Below, piece by piece: positions 19,304-27,702 of a stretch of 51,938 bases of DNA. The notes beneath the pieces are model-generated. The model made no database searches and was not told the DNA's origin. It saw nothing but the letters and a program-made list of their open reading frames with translations. Positions within the stretch are counted from its first letter, which is position 1, and every line of letters starts with the position of its first letter. Made by a program: the position numbers and the translations under genes. Source of the stretch: Sphingopyxis sp. (GTDB lineage: Bacteria; Pseudomonadota; Alphaproteobacteria; Sphingomonadales; Sphingomonadaceae); the NCBI GenBank assembly GCA_013911715.1, contig JACEST010000002.1:1-51938 (forward strand). The letters are read 5' to 3'.

Positions 19304-20740
19304 ATGAGCGATACGGAAACGCATCTGAAACAGCATTATATCGGCGGCAAATGGGTCGACAGCATCGGCGGCACACCGCACCAAGTGATCAACCCGGCGA
19401 CCGAAGAAGCCTGCACCACCATCACCATGGGCACGGCGGCCGACGTCGATGCAGCGGTTGCGGCGGCCAAAGAAGCGTTCAAATCCTTCAGCCAAACCAG
19501 CCGCGAAGATCGCCTCGCGCTGCTGGGCCGGATCGTCGAGGAATATAAGAAACGCAGTGCTGACCTTGCCAAATCGATGGCGACGGAAATGGGCGCGCCG
19601 CTCAGCTTTGCCCAGATGGCGCAAGTCGGTGCCGGTATTGGCGGCTTCATGGGCACCATCGCCGCGCTCAAAGATTTCAGCTTCACCGAAAAATATCCGA
19701 ACGGCATCGTCGCCTATGAACCCATTGGCGTCGTCGGCATGATTACGCCGTGGAACTGGCCGCTGAACCAGATCGCGCTCAAAGTCGCGCCCGCGCTTGC
19801 GGCGGGCAACACGATGATCCTCAAACCATCCGAAGAATGCCCCGGCAACGCCACCATTTTCGCCGAAATCCTCGACGCCGCGGGCGTGCCGCCGGGCGTG
19901 TTTAACCTCGTTCAGGGCGATGGACCAACGGTGGGCGCAGCGATCGCCGCGCACCCCGGCATCGACATGGTCAGCTTTACCGGGTCCACCCGCGCAGGGA
20001 TTGCCGTGGCGGTGGCCGCGGCTCCGACCGTCAAGCGCGTCCATCAGGAACTTGGCGGCAAATCGCCCAATATCGTCCTGCCCGACGCCGATTTGATGGC
20101 GGTGCTGCCGCCGACGGTGCAGGGCGTGCTCGCCAATACGGGGCAAAGCTGCATCGCGCCGACGCGCATCCTGGTCCAGAAGGACCGTAAGGACGAAGCC
20201 GTCGCGGTCATCAAGGGCATGTTCGAGGCGGTGCAGGTTGGCGACCCCATGATGGAGGGCGGGCACCTCGGCCCCGTCGTCAACAAATCGCAGCACAGCA
20301 AAATCCAGGAGCTGATCCAGTCCGCCATCGACGAAGGCGCCAAGCTCGAAACCGGCGGCACCGGCCTGCCCGCCAACGTCAATCGCGGCTTTTACATCAA
20401 ACCGACGGTGTTTTCGGGCGTCACCCCCGACATGCGCATCGCCCGCGAAGAGGTGTTCGGCCCCGTCGCGACGATCATGGAATATGACACGATCGAGGAA
20501 GCGATCGAGATCGCCAACGACACCGAATATGGCCTGTCGAGCGTAATCAGCGGCGACCCCGCCAAGGCCGCCGCCGTCGCGCCCAAATTGCGCGCGGGCA
20601 TGGTCGCCATCAACGCCTGGGGCCCCGGCCCCGGCGCGCCGTTCGGCGGCTATAAAGCGAGCGGAAACGGCCGCGAAGGCGGCGTCTATGGCCTCAAAGA
20701 CTTCATGGAAATGAAGGCAATTGCCGGGTTGCCGGGGTAA
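19304..20740 (+). CDS. Aldehyde dehydrogenase family protein
   Basis: HYIGGKWVDSIGG...GMITPWNWPLNQIALKVAPALAAGNTMILKPSEE...FTGSTRAG...QELGGKSPNIVL...NTGQSCIAPTR. Confidence 0.95.
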   Translation: MSDTETHLKQHYIGGKWVDSIGGTPHQVINPATEEACTTITMGTAADVDAAVAAAKEAFKSFSQTSREDRLALLGRIVEEYKKRSADLAKSMATEMGAPLSFAQMAQVGAGIGGFMGTIAALKDFSFTEKYPNGIVAYEPIGVVGMITPWNWPLNQIALKVAPALAAGNTMILKPSEECPGNATIFAEILDAAGVPPGVFNLVQGDGPTVGAAIAAHPGIDMVSFTGSTRAGIAVAVAAAPTVKRVHQELGGKSPNIVLPDADLMAVLPPTVQGVLANTGQSCIAPTRILVQKDRKDEAVAVIKGMFEAVQVGDPMMEGGHLGPVVNKSQHSKIQELIQSAIDEGAKLETGGTGLPANVNRGFYIKPTVFSGVTPDMRIAREEVFGPVATIMEYDTIEEAIEIANDTEYGLSSVISGDPAKAAAVAPKLRAGMVAINAWGPGPGAPFGGYKASGNGREGGVYGLKDFMEMKAIAGLPG

Positions 20741-20797
20741 TCCATCCATCCTTCCCATTGCATGACAGATTCATTCAAGGCTGACGTCGCTATTGAC

Positions 20798-20879
20798 CGT
20801 CATGCTGAACTTGTTTCAGCATCCTTGGTGCGACAAGGCGCCCTTGCGCCATAGACCCTGAAACAAGTTCAGGGTGACC
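20798..20879. repeat. Palindromic repeat (TGAACTTGTTTCAG / CTGAAACAAGTTCAG family)
   Basis: cgtcatgctgaacttgtttcagcatc ... ccctgaaacaagttcagggtgacc is an inverted pair. A related degraded copy lies at 43292-43388. Confidence 0.75.
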
Positions 20880-21019
20880 GAAGGCGGGGACATGGAATAC
20901 CGTGTCCCCGGCGCAATGCTGCCGGGGTGGCGATGTCGCTTGGCTCCTTGGCACCCTTGGCGTGACGCCAGCATGGAAATTGCTGGCCGATCCGGCGGAA
21001 CCCCGGCGGCTCGAATCCA

Positions 21020-21274
21020 TTACGGCCCGGCAATCTCGTCCCCCACAGGCGGCGCTTCACGCTTGGCCTTGTCCAGAAAGGGCAGCATGTCCTGCGGGCG
21101 CGCCTTGCCTGCGCGCTGCGCCAGAAAATCGGCAGCCGTTTCCACCACGCCAATCTTCTGCGCGATAGCCACCGAGATCCACTGGTTGAGCGACACGCCA
21201 TCTTCCTTGGCGAGCCGTGCCGCCGCAGCCTTGACCGACGCTGGCAGTTTGAGGGGGTATGATGCCTTGCTCAT
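21020..21274 (-). CDS. HicB-like (ribbon-helix-helix) antitoxin, apparently orphaned
   Basis: MSKASYPLKLPASVKAAAARLAKEDGVSLNQWISVAIAQKIGVVETAADFLAQRA. Confidence 0.7.
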   Translation of the reverse strand: MSKASYPLKLPASVKAAAARLAKEDGVSLNQWISVAIAQKIGVVETAADFLAQRAGKARPQDMLPFLDKAKREAPPVGDEIAGP

Positions 21275-21345
21275 GTCCGTAGCTCCTTCAACAATTCATC
21301 GGGCCGCACAATGCTCAATCCGAACATTGCCGTGCGCACCGACGC
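21271..21345 (-). pseudogene. C-terminal stub of a probable toxin (PIN-like), coupled to the antitoxin
   Basis: The frame ends ...NASVRTAMFGLSIVRPDELLKELRT* with TGA overlapping the antitoxin ATG (ATGA). The upstream part is replaced by the divergent YeeE gene start. Confidence 0.4.
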
Positions 21346-21381
21346 ATTGCCTTGTCCCGCGCACGCGCTAATCCTTTGCTC

Positions 21382-22338
21382 ATGACCCTCGCTCTCACCA
21401 TCGCGCTCCTCTTCCTTGTCGGCTATGCCAGCCAGCGCAGCGGGGTGTGCATGGTCCGCGCGGCGCGCGAGGTGATTGAGCGGCGGCGGGTGCATCGGCT
21501 CGCCGGGTTTCTGCTCGCGGCGGCAAGTGCCATGCTGGTGATGGCGATGGCGGACGCCGCCGGGGCGCGGCCCTTTACCACCATTTTGGGAGCGCCGCCC
21601 GATGGGTTGGCGGTGGTGGGAGGCGTGATTTTCGGGCTCGGCACGCGGCTCAGCGGCCACTGCGCCATCGGCACGCTCGCCGCGCTGACGGCGGGCGAAG
21701 TGTCGCGCATCGCCTCGCTCGCGGCAATGTTTGTCGCGGCCATCCTGCTGGGTCCCCATATGTCGCAGGCAGCTTTGATGCTGCCAGCGCGGACGCCGCA
21801 AATCTCGCCGCTGGCTAACAATGTGCTGCTGGCGTTTGGCGTGGGCGGAACATTGGCGCTGATCGCGGCAACTTATCTCTACCGCCGCCTTGGCTGGCGC
21901 AAGCCGCGCGGCGGCTGGTCGCCGCTGGTGGCGATGACGCTGATTGGCGCGGCGTCGGGCACATTGTTCGCGCTCGACCAGCAATGGGTCTACACTAGCC
22001 GTATCGCCGAAGTCGCTTATGGCGAAGTCGCTTTCTCGGTCGGCACCGTTGCCGGTCCCCTGGCGCTGATCGCCGGGATGGTCATAGCGGCGGTCATCGG
22101 CGGCATGTTCCGCCTGCAATGGGGCACCATCGGCCAATGGGCGGCGGCGGCGGGCGGCGGCCTGCTGATGGGGCTTGGCGCGACATTGGTGCCCGGCGGC
22201 AACGACACGATGCTGTTCACCGGCATCCCGCTGCTGCTCCCCAATTTGCTCGCCGCCTACGCTGCTTTTTTCGTGACTTTGTGGGTGGGGCTCCGGGTTG
22301 GCAAGCCGACCACGCCGGCGCGTGACATGGGGATGTGA
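21382..22338 (+). CDS. YeeE/YedE family sulfur-compound transporter
   Basis: LFLVGYASQRSGVCMVRAAREV...GGVIFGLGTRLSGHCAIGTLAALTAGEVSRIASLAAMFVAA. Multi-TM, conserved SGVCM and GHC motifs. Confidence 0.85.
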   Translation: MTLALTIALLFLVGYASQRSGVCMVRAAREVIERRRVHRLAGFLLAAASAMLVMAMADAAGARPFTTILGAPPDGLAVVGGVIFGLGTRLSGHCAIGTLAALTAGEVSRIASLAAMFVAAILLGPHMSQAALMLPARTPQISPLANNVLLAFGVGGTLALIAATYLYRRLGWRKPRGGWSPLVAMTLIGAASGTLFALDQQWVYTSRIAEVAYGEVAFSVGTVAGPLALIAGMVIAAVIGGMFRLQWGTIGQWAAAAGGGLLMGLGATLVPGGNDTMLFTGIPLLLPNLLAAYAAFFVTLWVGLRVGKPTTPARDMGM

Positions 22339-22392
22339 GGCCGTCACCGTGCCACGTTGGAAAATGCCGCCCGCTCGGCTAAGCCCCGCGCC

Positions 22393-23619
22393 ATGACCGC
22401 CCGCTCGCCGCTCGCCCCCTCTGCCTTCCCCGACCTGCCAACCATTGGCGGCGTCACGCTGCGCATTGCGTGCGCCCAATATAAGGCGTGGGACCGCTGC
22501 GACCTGACGTTCGTGGAGCTTGCCCCTGGCACGGCGGTGGCAGGAGTGTTTACGCAAAGCCTGTGCCCCAGCAGCGAAGTGGAGATGGGCCGCGAACAGG
22601 TGAAGGGCGGCACCGCGCGCGCAGTGATCGTCAACGCGGGCAACGCTAACGCCTTTACCGGCTATCGCGGACGCGAAGCGGTCGAGGCGATCATGCGCCA
22701 AGTGGCGGGCCATCTGGGCTGCGCGCAAAGCGAAGTCTTCGTCTGCTCGACCGGGGTGATCGGTGTGCCGCTGCCGCAGGACAAGGCGCGCGCCGGGGTG
22801 ACCGCCGCGCTCACCGCGCCGCCCTGTTCGTGGGAAGAAGCGGCGACAACCATCACCACCACCGACACCTTCCCCAAGGGCGCGAGCGCCGCCGCAATGC
22901 TGGGCAGCACGCGGGTGCAGGTCGCGGGAATCGTCAAGGGCAGCGGGATGATTGCGCCCGACATGGCGACCATGCTCGGCTATATCTTCACCGACGCAGC
23001 AGTTGCGCCTGCGCTGTTGCAGGACATGCTGACACGGGCAACAGCGGGCACGTTCAACGCCATCACCGTCGACAGCGACACTTCGACCAGCGACACCGTG
23101 CTGTTGTTCGCGACCGGCGCGGCGGGCAATCCGGTGCTGACGACTTGGGACAGCCCCGGCGCCGATGCGCTTTACGCCGCGATGCACGCCGTTGCGCTCG
23201 AACTCGCCCAGCTCGTCGTGCGCGATGGCGAGGGTGCGTCGAAATTCATTACTATCAGCGTGACCGGCGCGGTGAGTGACGCGAGCGCCAAGCGTATTGC
23301 GCTCAGCATCGCCAATTCGCCGCTCGTCAAGACCGCGATCGCGGGCGAGGACGCCAATTGGGGCCGCGTCGTCATGGCGGTGGGCAAAGCGGGCGAGCCC
23401 GCCGACCGCGACAAGCTGAGCATCCGCTTCGGCGACACCCAGGTCGCGCGCGATGGCCTGCCGGTCGACGGCTATGACGAAGCCCCGGTCGCCGCGCACC
23501 TCAAGGGCCAGAACATCCGTATCGGCGTCGACATTGGCCTCGGCGAAGGCCGCGCCACCGTGTGGACCTGCGACCTCACCCACGGCTATATCAGCATCAA
23601 CGCCGACTATCGCAGCTAG
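22393..23619 (+). CDS. argJ: Bifunctional glutamate N-acetyltransferase/amino-acid acetyltransferase
   Basis: GGVTLRIACAQYKAWDRCDLTFVELAPGTAVAGVFTQSLCPSSEV...KGSGMIAPDMATMLGYIFTDA has the autocleavage motif. Confidence 0.96.
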   Translation: MTARSPLAPSAFPDLPTIGGVTLRIACAQYKAWDRCDLTFVELAPGTAVAGVFTQSLCPSSEVEMGREQVKGGTARAVIVNAGNANAFTGYRGREAVEAIMRQVAGHLGCAQSEVFVCSTGVIGVPLPQDKARAGVTAALTAPPCSWEEAATTITTTDTFPKGASAAAMLGSTRVQVAGIVKGSGMIAPDMATMLGYIFTDAAVAPALLQDMLTRATAGTFNAITVDSDTSTSDTVLLFATGAAGNPVLTTWDSPGADALYAAMHAVALELAQLVVRDGEGASKFITISVTGAVSDASAKRIALSIANSPLVKTAIAGEDANWGRVVMAVGKAGEPADRDKLSIRFGDTQVARDGLPVDGYDEAPVAAHLKGQNIRIGVDIGLGEGRATVWTCDLTHGYISINADYRS

Positions 23620-23652
23620 CTCACGGTCGACGCCGCGTGCCAAGCCCATCCC

Positions 23653-23725
23653 TCGTCATCCCGGACTTGATCCGGGATAACAAGCCGACTGTGGTGCGTT
23701 ATCCCGGATCGAGTCCGGGATGACG
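23653..23725. repeat. Palindromic repeat (TCATCCCGGACTTGATCCGGGAT family), paired
   Basis: cgtcatcccggacttgatccgggataac ... gttatcccggatcgagtccgggatgacg. Confidence 0.8.
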
Positions 23726-23736
23726 ATTTGGTCAGA

Positions 23737-24057
23737 TTATAGCGCGCCCTCAAGCCACCCTTTGAGCGCGCTCTTCGGCGCGGCGCCGACCTTGGTATCG
23801 GCGATCTCGCCATTTTTGAACAGGATCATCGTCGGGATGCCGCGCACGCCATATTTGGCGGGGGCATCGGGATGATCGTCGATATTGAGCTTGGCGACCA
23901 CGACCTGCCCCGCCAGTTCATCCGAAATTTCTTCAAGGCTGGGGCCGATCATCTTGCACGGGCCGCACCATTCGGCCCAGAAATCGACGAGCACGGGGAC
24001 GCTGCTGTCGATCACATCGGCCTGAAAGCTGGCGTCGGTAATGGCCTTGGTCGGCAT
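23737..24057 (-). CDS. trxA: Thioredoxin
   Basis: [29 protein letters not shown]... has the CGPC active site. Confidence 0.96.
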   Translation of the reverse strand: MPTKAITDASFQADVIDSSVPVLVDFWAEWCGPCKMIGPSLEEISDELAGQVVVAKLNIDDHPDAPAKYGVRGIPTMILFKNGEIADTKVGAAPKSALKGWLEGAL

Positions 24058-24085
24058 GAGAATTCTCCTGAAAAACCCAGATTTT

Positions 24086-24169
24086 CCGTTCATGTCGAGC
24101 GAAGTCGAGACACCCCGCGCCATTGCGCCATGCTGCGGGGCCTCTCGACTTCGCTCGAGGCGAACGGGG
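24086..24169. repeat. Palindromic repeat (TCGAGCGAAGTCGAGA family), copy 2
   Basis: ccgttcatgtcgagcgaagtcgagac ... ctctcgacttcgctcgaggcgaacggg. Confidence 0.75.
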
Positions 24170-24183
24170 TTGCTGCGATATAG

Positions 24184-27100
24184 CTAAGCGTTCACTGCTT
24201 CCGGCTCAAGGCCTGTATCGGGCAAATTCGTCTTCGCCCCCTCCAAGCCCGGCTTGTGCGCCGCGAGCAGCGCCGCAGGAAGCGCGATCAGCTTGGGCGC
24301 GGAGGTATAGAGCAGCGCGGCTGCCACTCGCCGCCCTGGGAATATCGCTGCCAGCGCCGCCGCATAGGCCGACATCTGGCGCAAATAGGCGGGGGCGACA
24401 TCCTCGGCGCGCGCAGGCACCTGCGCGCCGGTCTTGTAATCGACCACCAGCACGGCATCGCCCGTCACCAACAGACGATCGACCGTGCCCGCGACCACCA
24501 GCCCGCCCTCGATCACGGCAGAGAATGGCGCTTCGGCAAGTGAGCGCGGACCAAAAAGCGGCAACCAGTCCGGATGCGCCAAAACCTCGCACGCCTCCGC
24601 CGCCATGGCGGCGCGCTCAGGCGCTGCGATGGCCGCGTCTTGGGCGGCGAGCCAGCGTTCGGCCGCCGCCAGCCTGCGCTCGGGAGCAAGCTGCGGCAGT
24701 CGTTCGATCAGGCTGTGGAGCAAAGTCCCGCGCCGGATCGCCGCCGCACGCCCCGCGCCAACCGGGCGCTGCGGGGCATCATCTTCGCGCAGCCGCGACG
24801 GCGCCAGCGGGCGCGGCGGGCGCGCTTCTTCGGGCGGCGGCCGCACCGCCCAATCGGGCAGCACGCCGCCGACCAACGCCGCCGCTTTGCTGCCTGGGCT
24901 CAGCGCGCGCTTGCCCCAATTGCCCGGCGCGCTCGCCAGCCGCAGCCCGCGCGGATCGTCCCATGGCAGCGGAATTTCCTCTGCTTTCAGCGCCAGCAAT
25001 GCCTGCTCAGCGGCACGGTACCAGCAATGTTCGGGCAGTTGCTTGGCTGTCGCGCGCAGCGTTCCGGTCACCACCAGCAACCGTTCGGCGCGCGTCGCGG
25101 CGACATAGAAGAGCCGCCAATGCTCCTCGAGCTGCGCGCGCCGCGCGTCATTCCACGCCATCTCCAGTTGGTCAGGGCGGTCGTCCTTGCTCGTCCGAAA
25201 CAGCGGCAGGCCGCGCCAGGCCGCAATATCAAACTTGACGTCGAGTTGATTTGCATTGGGTTCGCCCGTCGCATCGGCGAGGATGACAATCGGTGCCTGC
25301 AACCCCTTCGACCCGTGCACCGTCATCACCCGCACCAGCCCGCCGCGCGGGTCGGTCTGGCGCTTCACCTCGACCGGCGCACGTTCAATATGGTCGAGAA
25401 AGCCGATGATCGAGGGTGCTTGGCGCATTTCAAACGCCAGCGCTTCAGCGAGCAACGCGTCGATCGCATCATTGGCCTCGGCTCCCAACCGCGCCGCCAT
25501 CGCTCGGCGCCCCTGCAGCGGGCCCGACAGGATCGCATCGAGCAAGCGGTAGGGCGTCGTATAATCGGCCTCGGCGCGCAGCAGCGCCAGCCGGGCATTG
25601 GCGTGCGCGCAAAGCGTCGTGTCGCGCGCCGCAATCCATTGGCGCAGGGGCGTGCGCCCGCGCTCTGCGGTTTCGTCATAGAGCTGCTGCTGACCCCAGC
25701 CGATCAGCGGCGACACCAGCAGCACCGCGAGGCTATATTCATCGTCGGGCTGGACAGTGAAACGCAGCGCCGCGAGCAAATCCTGCACCGCCAGCGGCTG
25801 CGCCAGATCGAACCGGTCGATCCCCGCCACCGCGATCCCGCGCGACTGCAACTGCGCGACGATGCGCGCCGCGAGCGCGCGCCGAGTGCGCACCAGCACC
25901 AATATATCGTCGGGGCGCACCGCCACCCCGTCAATGCCGTGCGCGGTCCAGTCGGCAATCCGGTCGGCCAGCGCGCGCGCGAGTTTCAGGCTCGCGGGGT
26001 CGGTCGCCGCGCGCAGGCTGTCGTCGCTGCCCTCGCCTTCGTCTTCGTCACCGCTGTCGTCTTCGCTGCCCTTTGGCGCGACGATCAGCGGCGGCCACAG
26101 CTCGACACGCCCGGGCCGATTGGCCCCGTGAAAGGCGTGGTGGTCGGGCACCGGCGGGGCGATGCCCATCGCCGCCACGCCGCCGTCGGCAAGCCACCGG
26201 TCGACAAATTCCAGCACCGCCGGAGCCGACCGGAAATTGCTGGTGAGGTCAGCGGGAACAAAGGGCCGTTCGCCCGCCGCAGCGCGCACAGCAAAGCCCT
26301 GCCGCGCATTTTCAAACGCGACCGGGTCGGTCCCCTGAAAGCTGAAAATCGCCTGCTTGCGGTCGCCCACGGTGAACATGCTCGGCAAGCGGGCTTCGTC
26401 GCGCACGCCAAGGCCCGCGAAGAATTCACCGGTCAGTCCATCGGCGATCGTCCATTGATCGGCGTTGGTGTCCTGCGCCTCGTCGATCAACAGATGGTCG
26501 ATGCGCTGATCGAGCTTGAAACGGATCCAGTCCGACAGCTCACCATTGGCGAGCAGCGCGGCGGTGCGTGCGATCAAATCATCATATTCGGCAAGCCCCT
26601 CGGCACCCTTGCGGTGCGACCATTCGCCCGCGAATTGCGCGGCGAGCTGCCACCCGGCGGCGAGATCGTCGGCGAGCGCCATTTGCGCCGGAAGGCGGAG
26701 CAGCTCGCTGCAAGCGGCGCCAACACGATCGGCGCTGTCGGCAACCGCAATCAGCTTGCCGCGTTTGCCGCCGTCGGCATAGTCGGACCTGAGGGTGCCC
26801 TTTTGCGTCATCACCGTCTGGTAAAGATCGGCAATCATCGATCGGCGCTTTGGCGCATCCGCTGCCCGCCATGCTGCGACGGTGTCAAGCCATTTGACGG
26901 CGGTTGCTGTCCCCCAATCTGACCAGGCCGCCACGAGAGCAGCCAGATCGGCATCCGCGACATGCCCGTCATTGAGTCGAGCGACGAGCCAGTCATCCTT
27001 GTCGCCCAGCGGCAAACCCAGCGCCGCGCGCAAATCCGCCGCCGCCGGCGCAAGCTTGGGTTCGGGGCGTCCCGCAAAGTTGGCAGCCGCCTTTTCAACG

Positions 27101-27702
27101 AAAGCGGTTGCAGCCATCTCGCCCAAACGGCGGCTAAGCTGGCCCAGCCAGCCGCGCCGCCGCGCGCCCTCGGCGGCATCGCTCAGCATCTCGGCGAGCA
27201 GCGCGCGGCGCGCCTCTTTTGCCTCGCCGCCCTCGATCAGGCGAAATCCCGGCAGCACATCCGCCTCGAACGGAAAGCTCGCGAGCAATGACTGGCAGAA
27301 ACTGTGGATCGTCTGGACGCGGATCGCGCCGGCCGGACTGTCGATCACGCGCGCAAACAGCGTGCGCGAATACGCCTGTAGTTCGCGGTCGAGGCCATCA
27401 AGGCCAATCGCCTGAAGGTCGGTGCGCAGCTCTTCGTCCTTGCACCCGACCCACAGCGCGAGCCGTTCGTGGATGCGATGCGCCATTTCGGCCGCGCCCG
27501 CCTTGGTAAAGGTGATGCACAAAATCGCGTCGGGCGACGTCCCCAGCAGCAACAGCCGCAGCACGCGCGCCGACAGCACCTGCGTCTTGCCCGTCCCTGC
27601 CGAGGCATTGAGCCAGACATGTGCCGCCGGGTCGACCGCGGCCAGCTGCGCAGCGTCGAGGTTTTTCAATATGTCGTGGCCCGCGCCGTCCGCCATCGTC
27701 AT
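24184..27702 (-). CDS. addA: Double-strand break repair helicase AddA
   Basis: AAQLAAVDPAAHVWLNASAGTGKTQVLSARVLRLLL (UvrD/AddA motif I), LIDEAQDTNADQW, and C-terminal nuclease motif VVDYKTG. Confidence 0.95.
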   Translation of the reverse strand: MTMADGAGHDILKNLDAAQLAAVDPAAHVWLNASAGTGKTQVLSARVLRLLLLGTSPDAILCITFTKAGAAEMAHRIHERLALWVGCKDEELRTDLQAIGLDGLDRELQAYSRTLFARVIDSPAGAIRVQTIHSFCQSLLASFPFEADVLPGFRLIEGGEAKEARRALLAEMLSDAAEGARRRGWLGQLSRRLGEMAATAFVEKAAANFAGRPEPKLAPAAADLRAALGLPLGDKDDWLVARLNDGHVADADLAALVAAWSDWGTATAVKWLDTVAAWRAADAPKRRSMIADLYQTVMTQKGTLRSDYADGGKRGKLIAVADSADRVGAACSELLRLPAQMALADDLAAGWQLAAQFAGEWSHRKGAEGLAEYDDLIARTAALLANGELSDWIRFKLDQRIDHLLIDEAQDTNADQWTIADGLTGEFFAGLGVRDEARLPSMFTVGDRKQAIFSFQGTDPVAFENARQGFAVRAAAGERPFVPADLTSNFRSAPAVLEFVDRWLADGGVAAMGIAPPVPDHHAFHGANRPGRVELWPPLIVAPKGSEDDSGDEDEGEGSDDSLRAATDPASLKLARALADRIADWTAHGIDGVAVRPDDILVLVRTRRALAARIVAQLQSRGIAVAGIDRFDLAQPLAVQDLLAALRFTVQPDDEYSLAVLLVSPLIGWGQQQLYDETAERGRTPLRQWIAARDTTLCAHANARLALLRAEADYTTPYRLLDAILSGPLQGRRAMAARLGAEANDAIDALLAEALAFEMRQAPSIIGFLDHIERAPVEVKRQTDPRGGLVRVMTVHGSKGLQAPIVILADATGEPNANQLDVKFDIAAWRGLPLFRTSKDDRPDQLEMAWNDARRAQLEEHWRLFYVAATRAERLLVVTGTLRATAKQLPEHCWYRAAEQALLALKAEEIPLPWDDPRGLRLASAPGNWGKRALSPGSKAAALVGGVLPDWAVRPPPEEARPPRPLAPSRLREDDAPQRPVGAGRAAAIRRGTLLHSLIERLPQLAPERRLAAAERWLAAQDAAIAAPERAAMAAEACEVLAHPDWLPLFGPRSLAEAPFSAVIEGGLVVAGTVDRLLVTGDAVLVVDYKTGAQVPARAEDVAPAYLRQMSAYAAALAAIFPGRRVAAALLYTSAPKLIALPAALLAAHKPGLEGAKTNLPDTGLEPEAVNA

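Noticed and set aside
18815-20758. 647-aa - ORF antisense to the aldehyde dehydrogenase
   Set aside because: Shadow ORF of a well-supported gene with no recognisable domain.
21271-23649. 792-aa - ORF spanning argJ and the YeeE gene in antisense
   Set aside because: Composition typical of antisense GC-rich frames. Only its last ~25 codons (toxin-like tail coupled to the antitoxin) look meaningful.
24574-26922. 782-aa + ORF antisense to addA
   Set aside because: Antisense artefact. AddA motifs on the minus strand are unambiguous.
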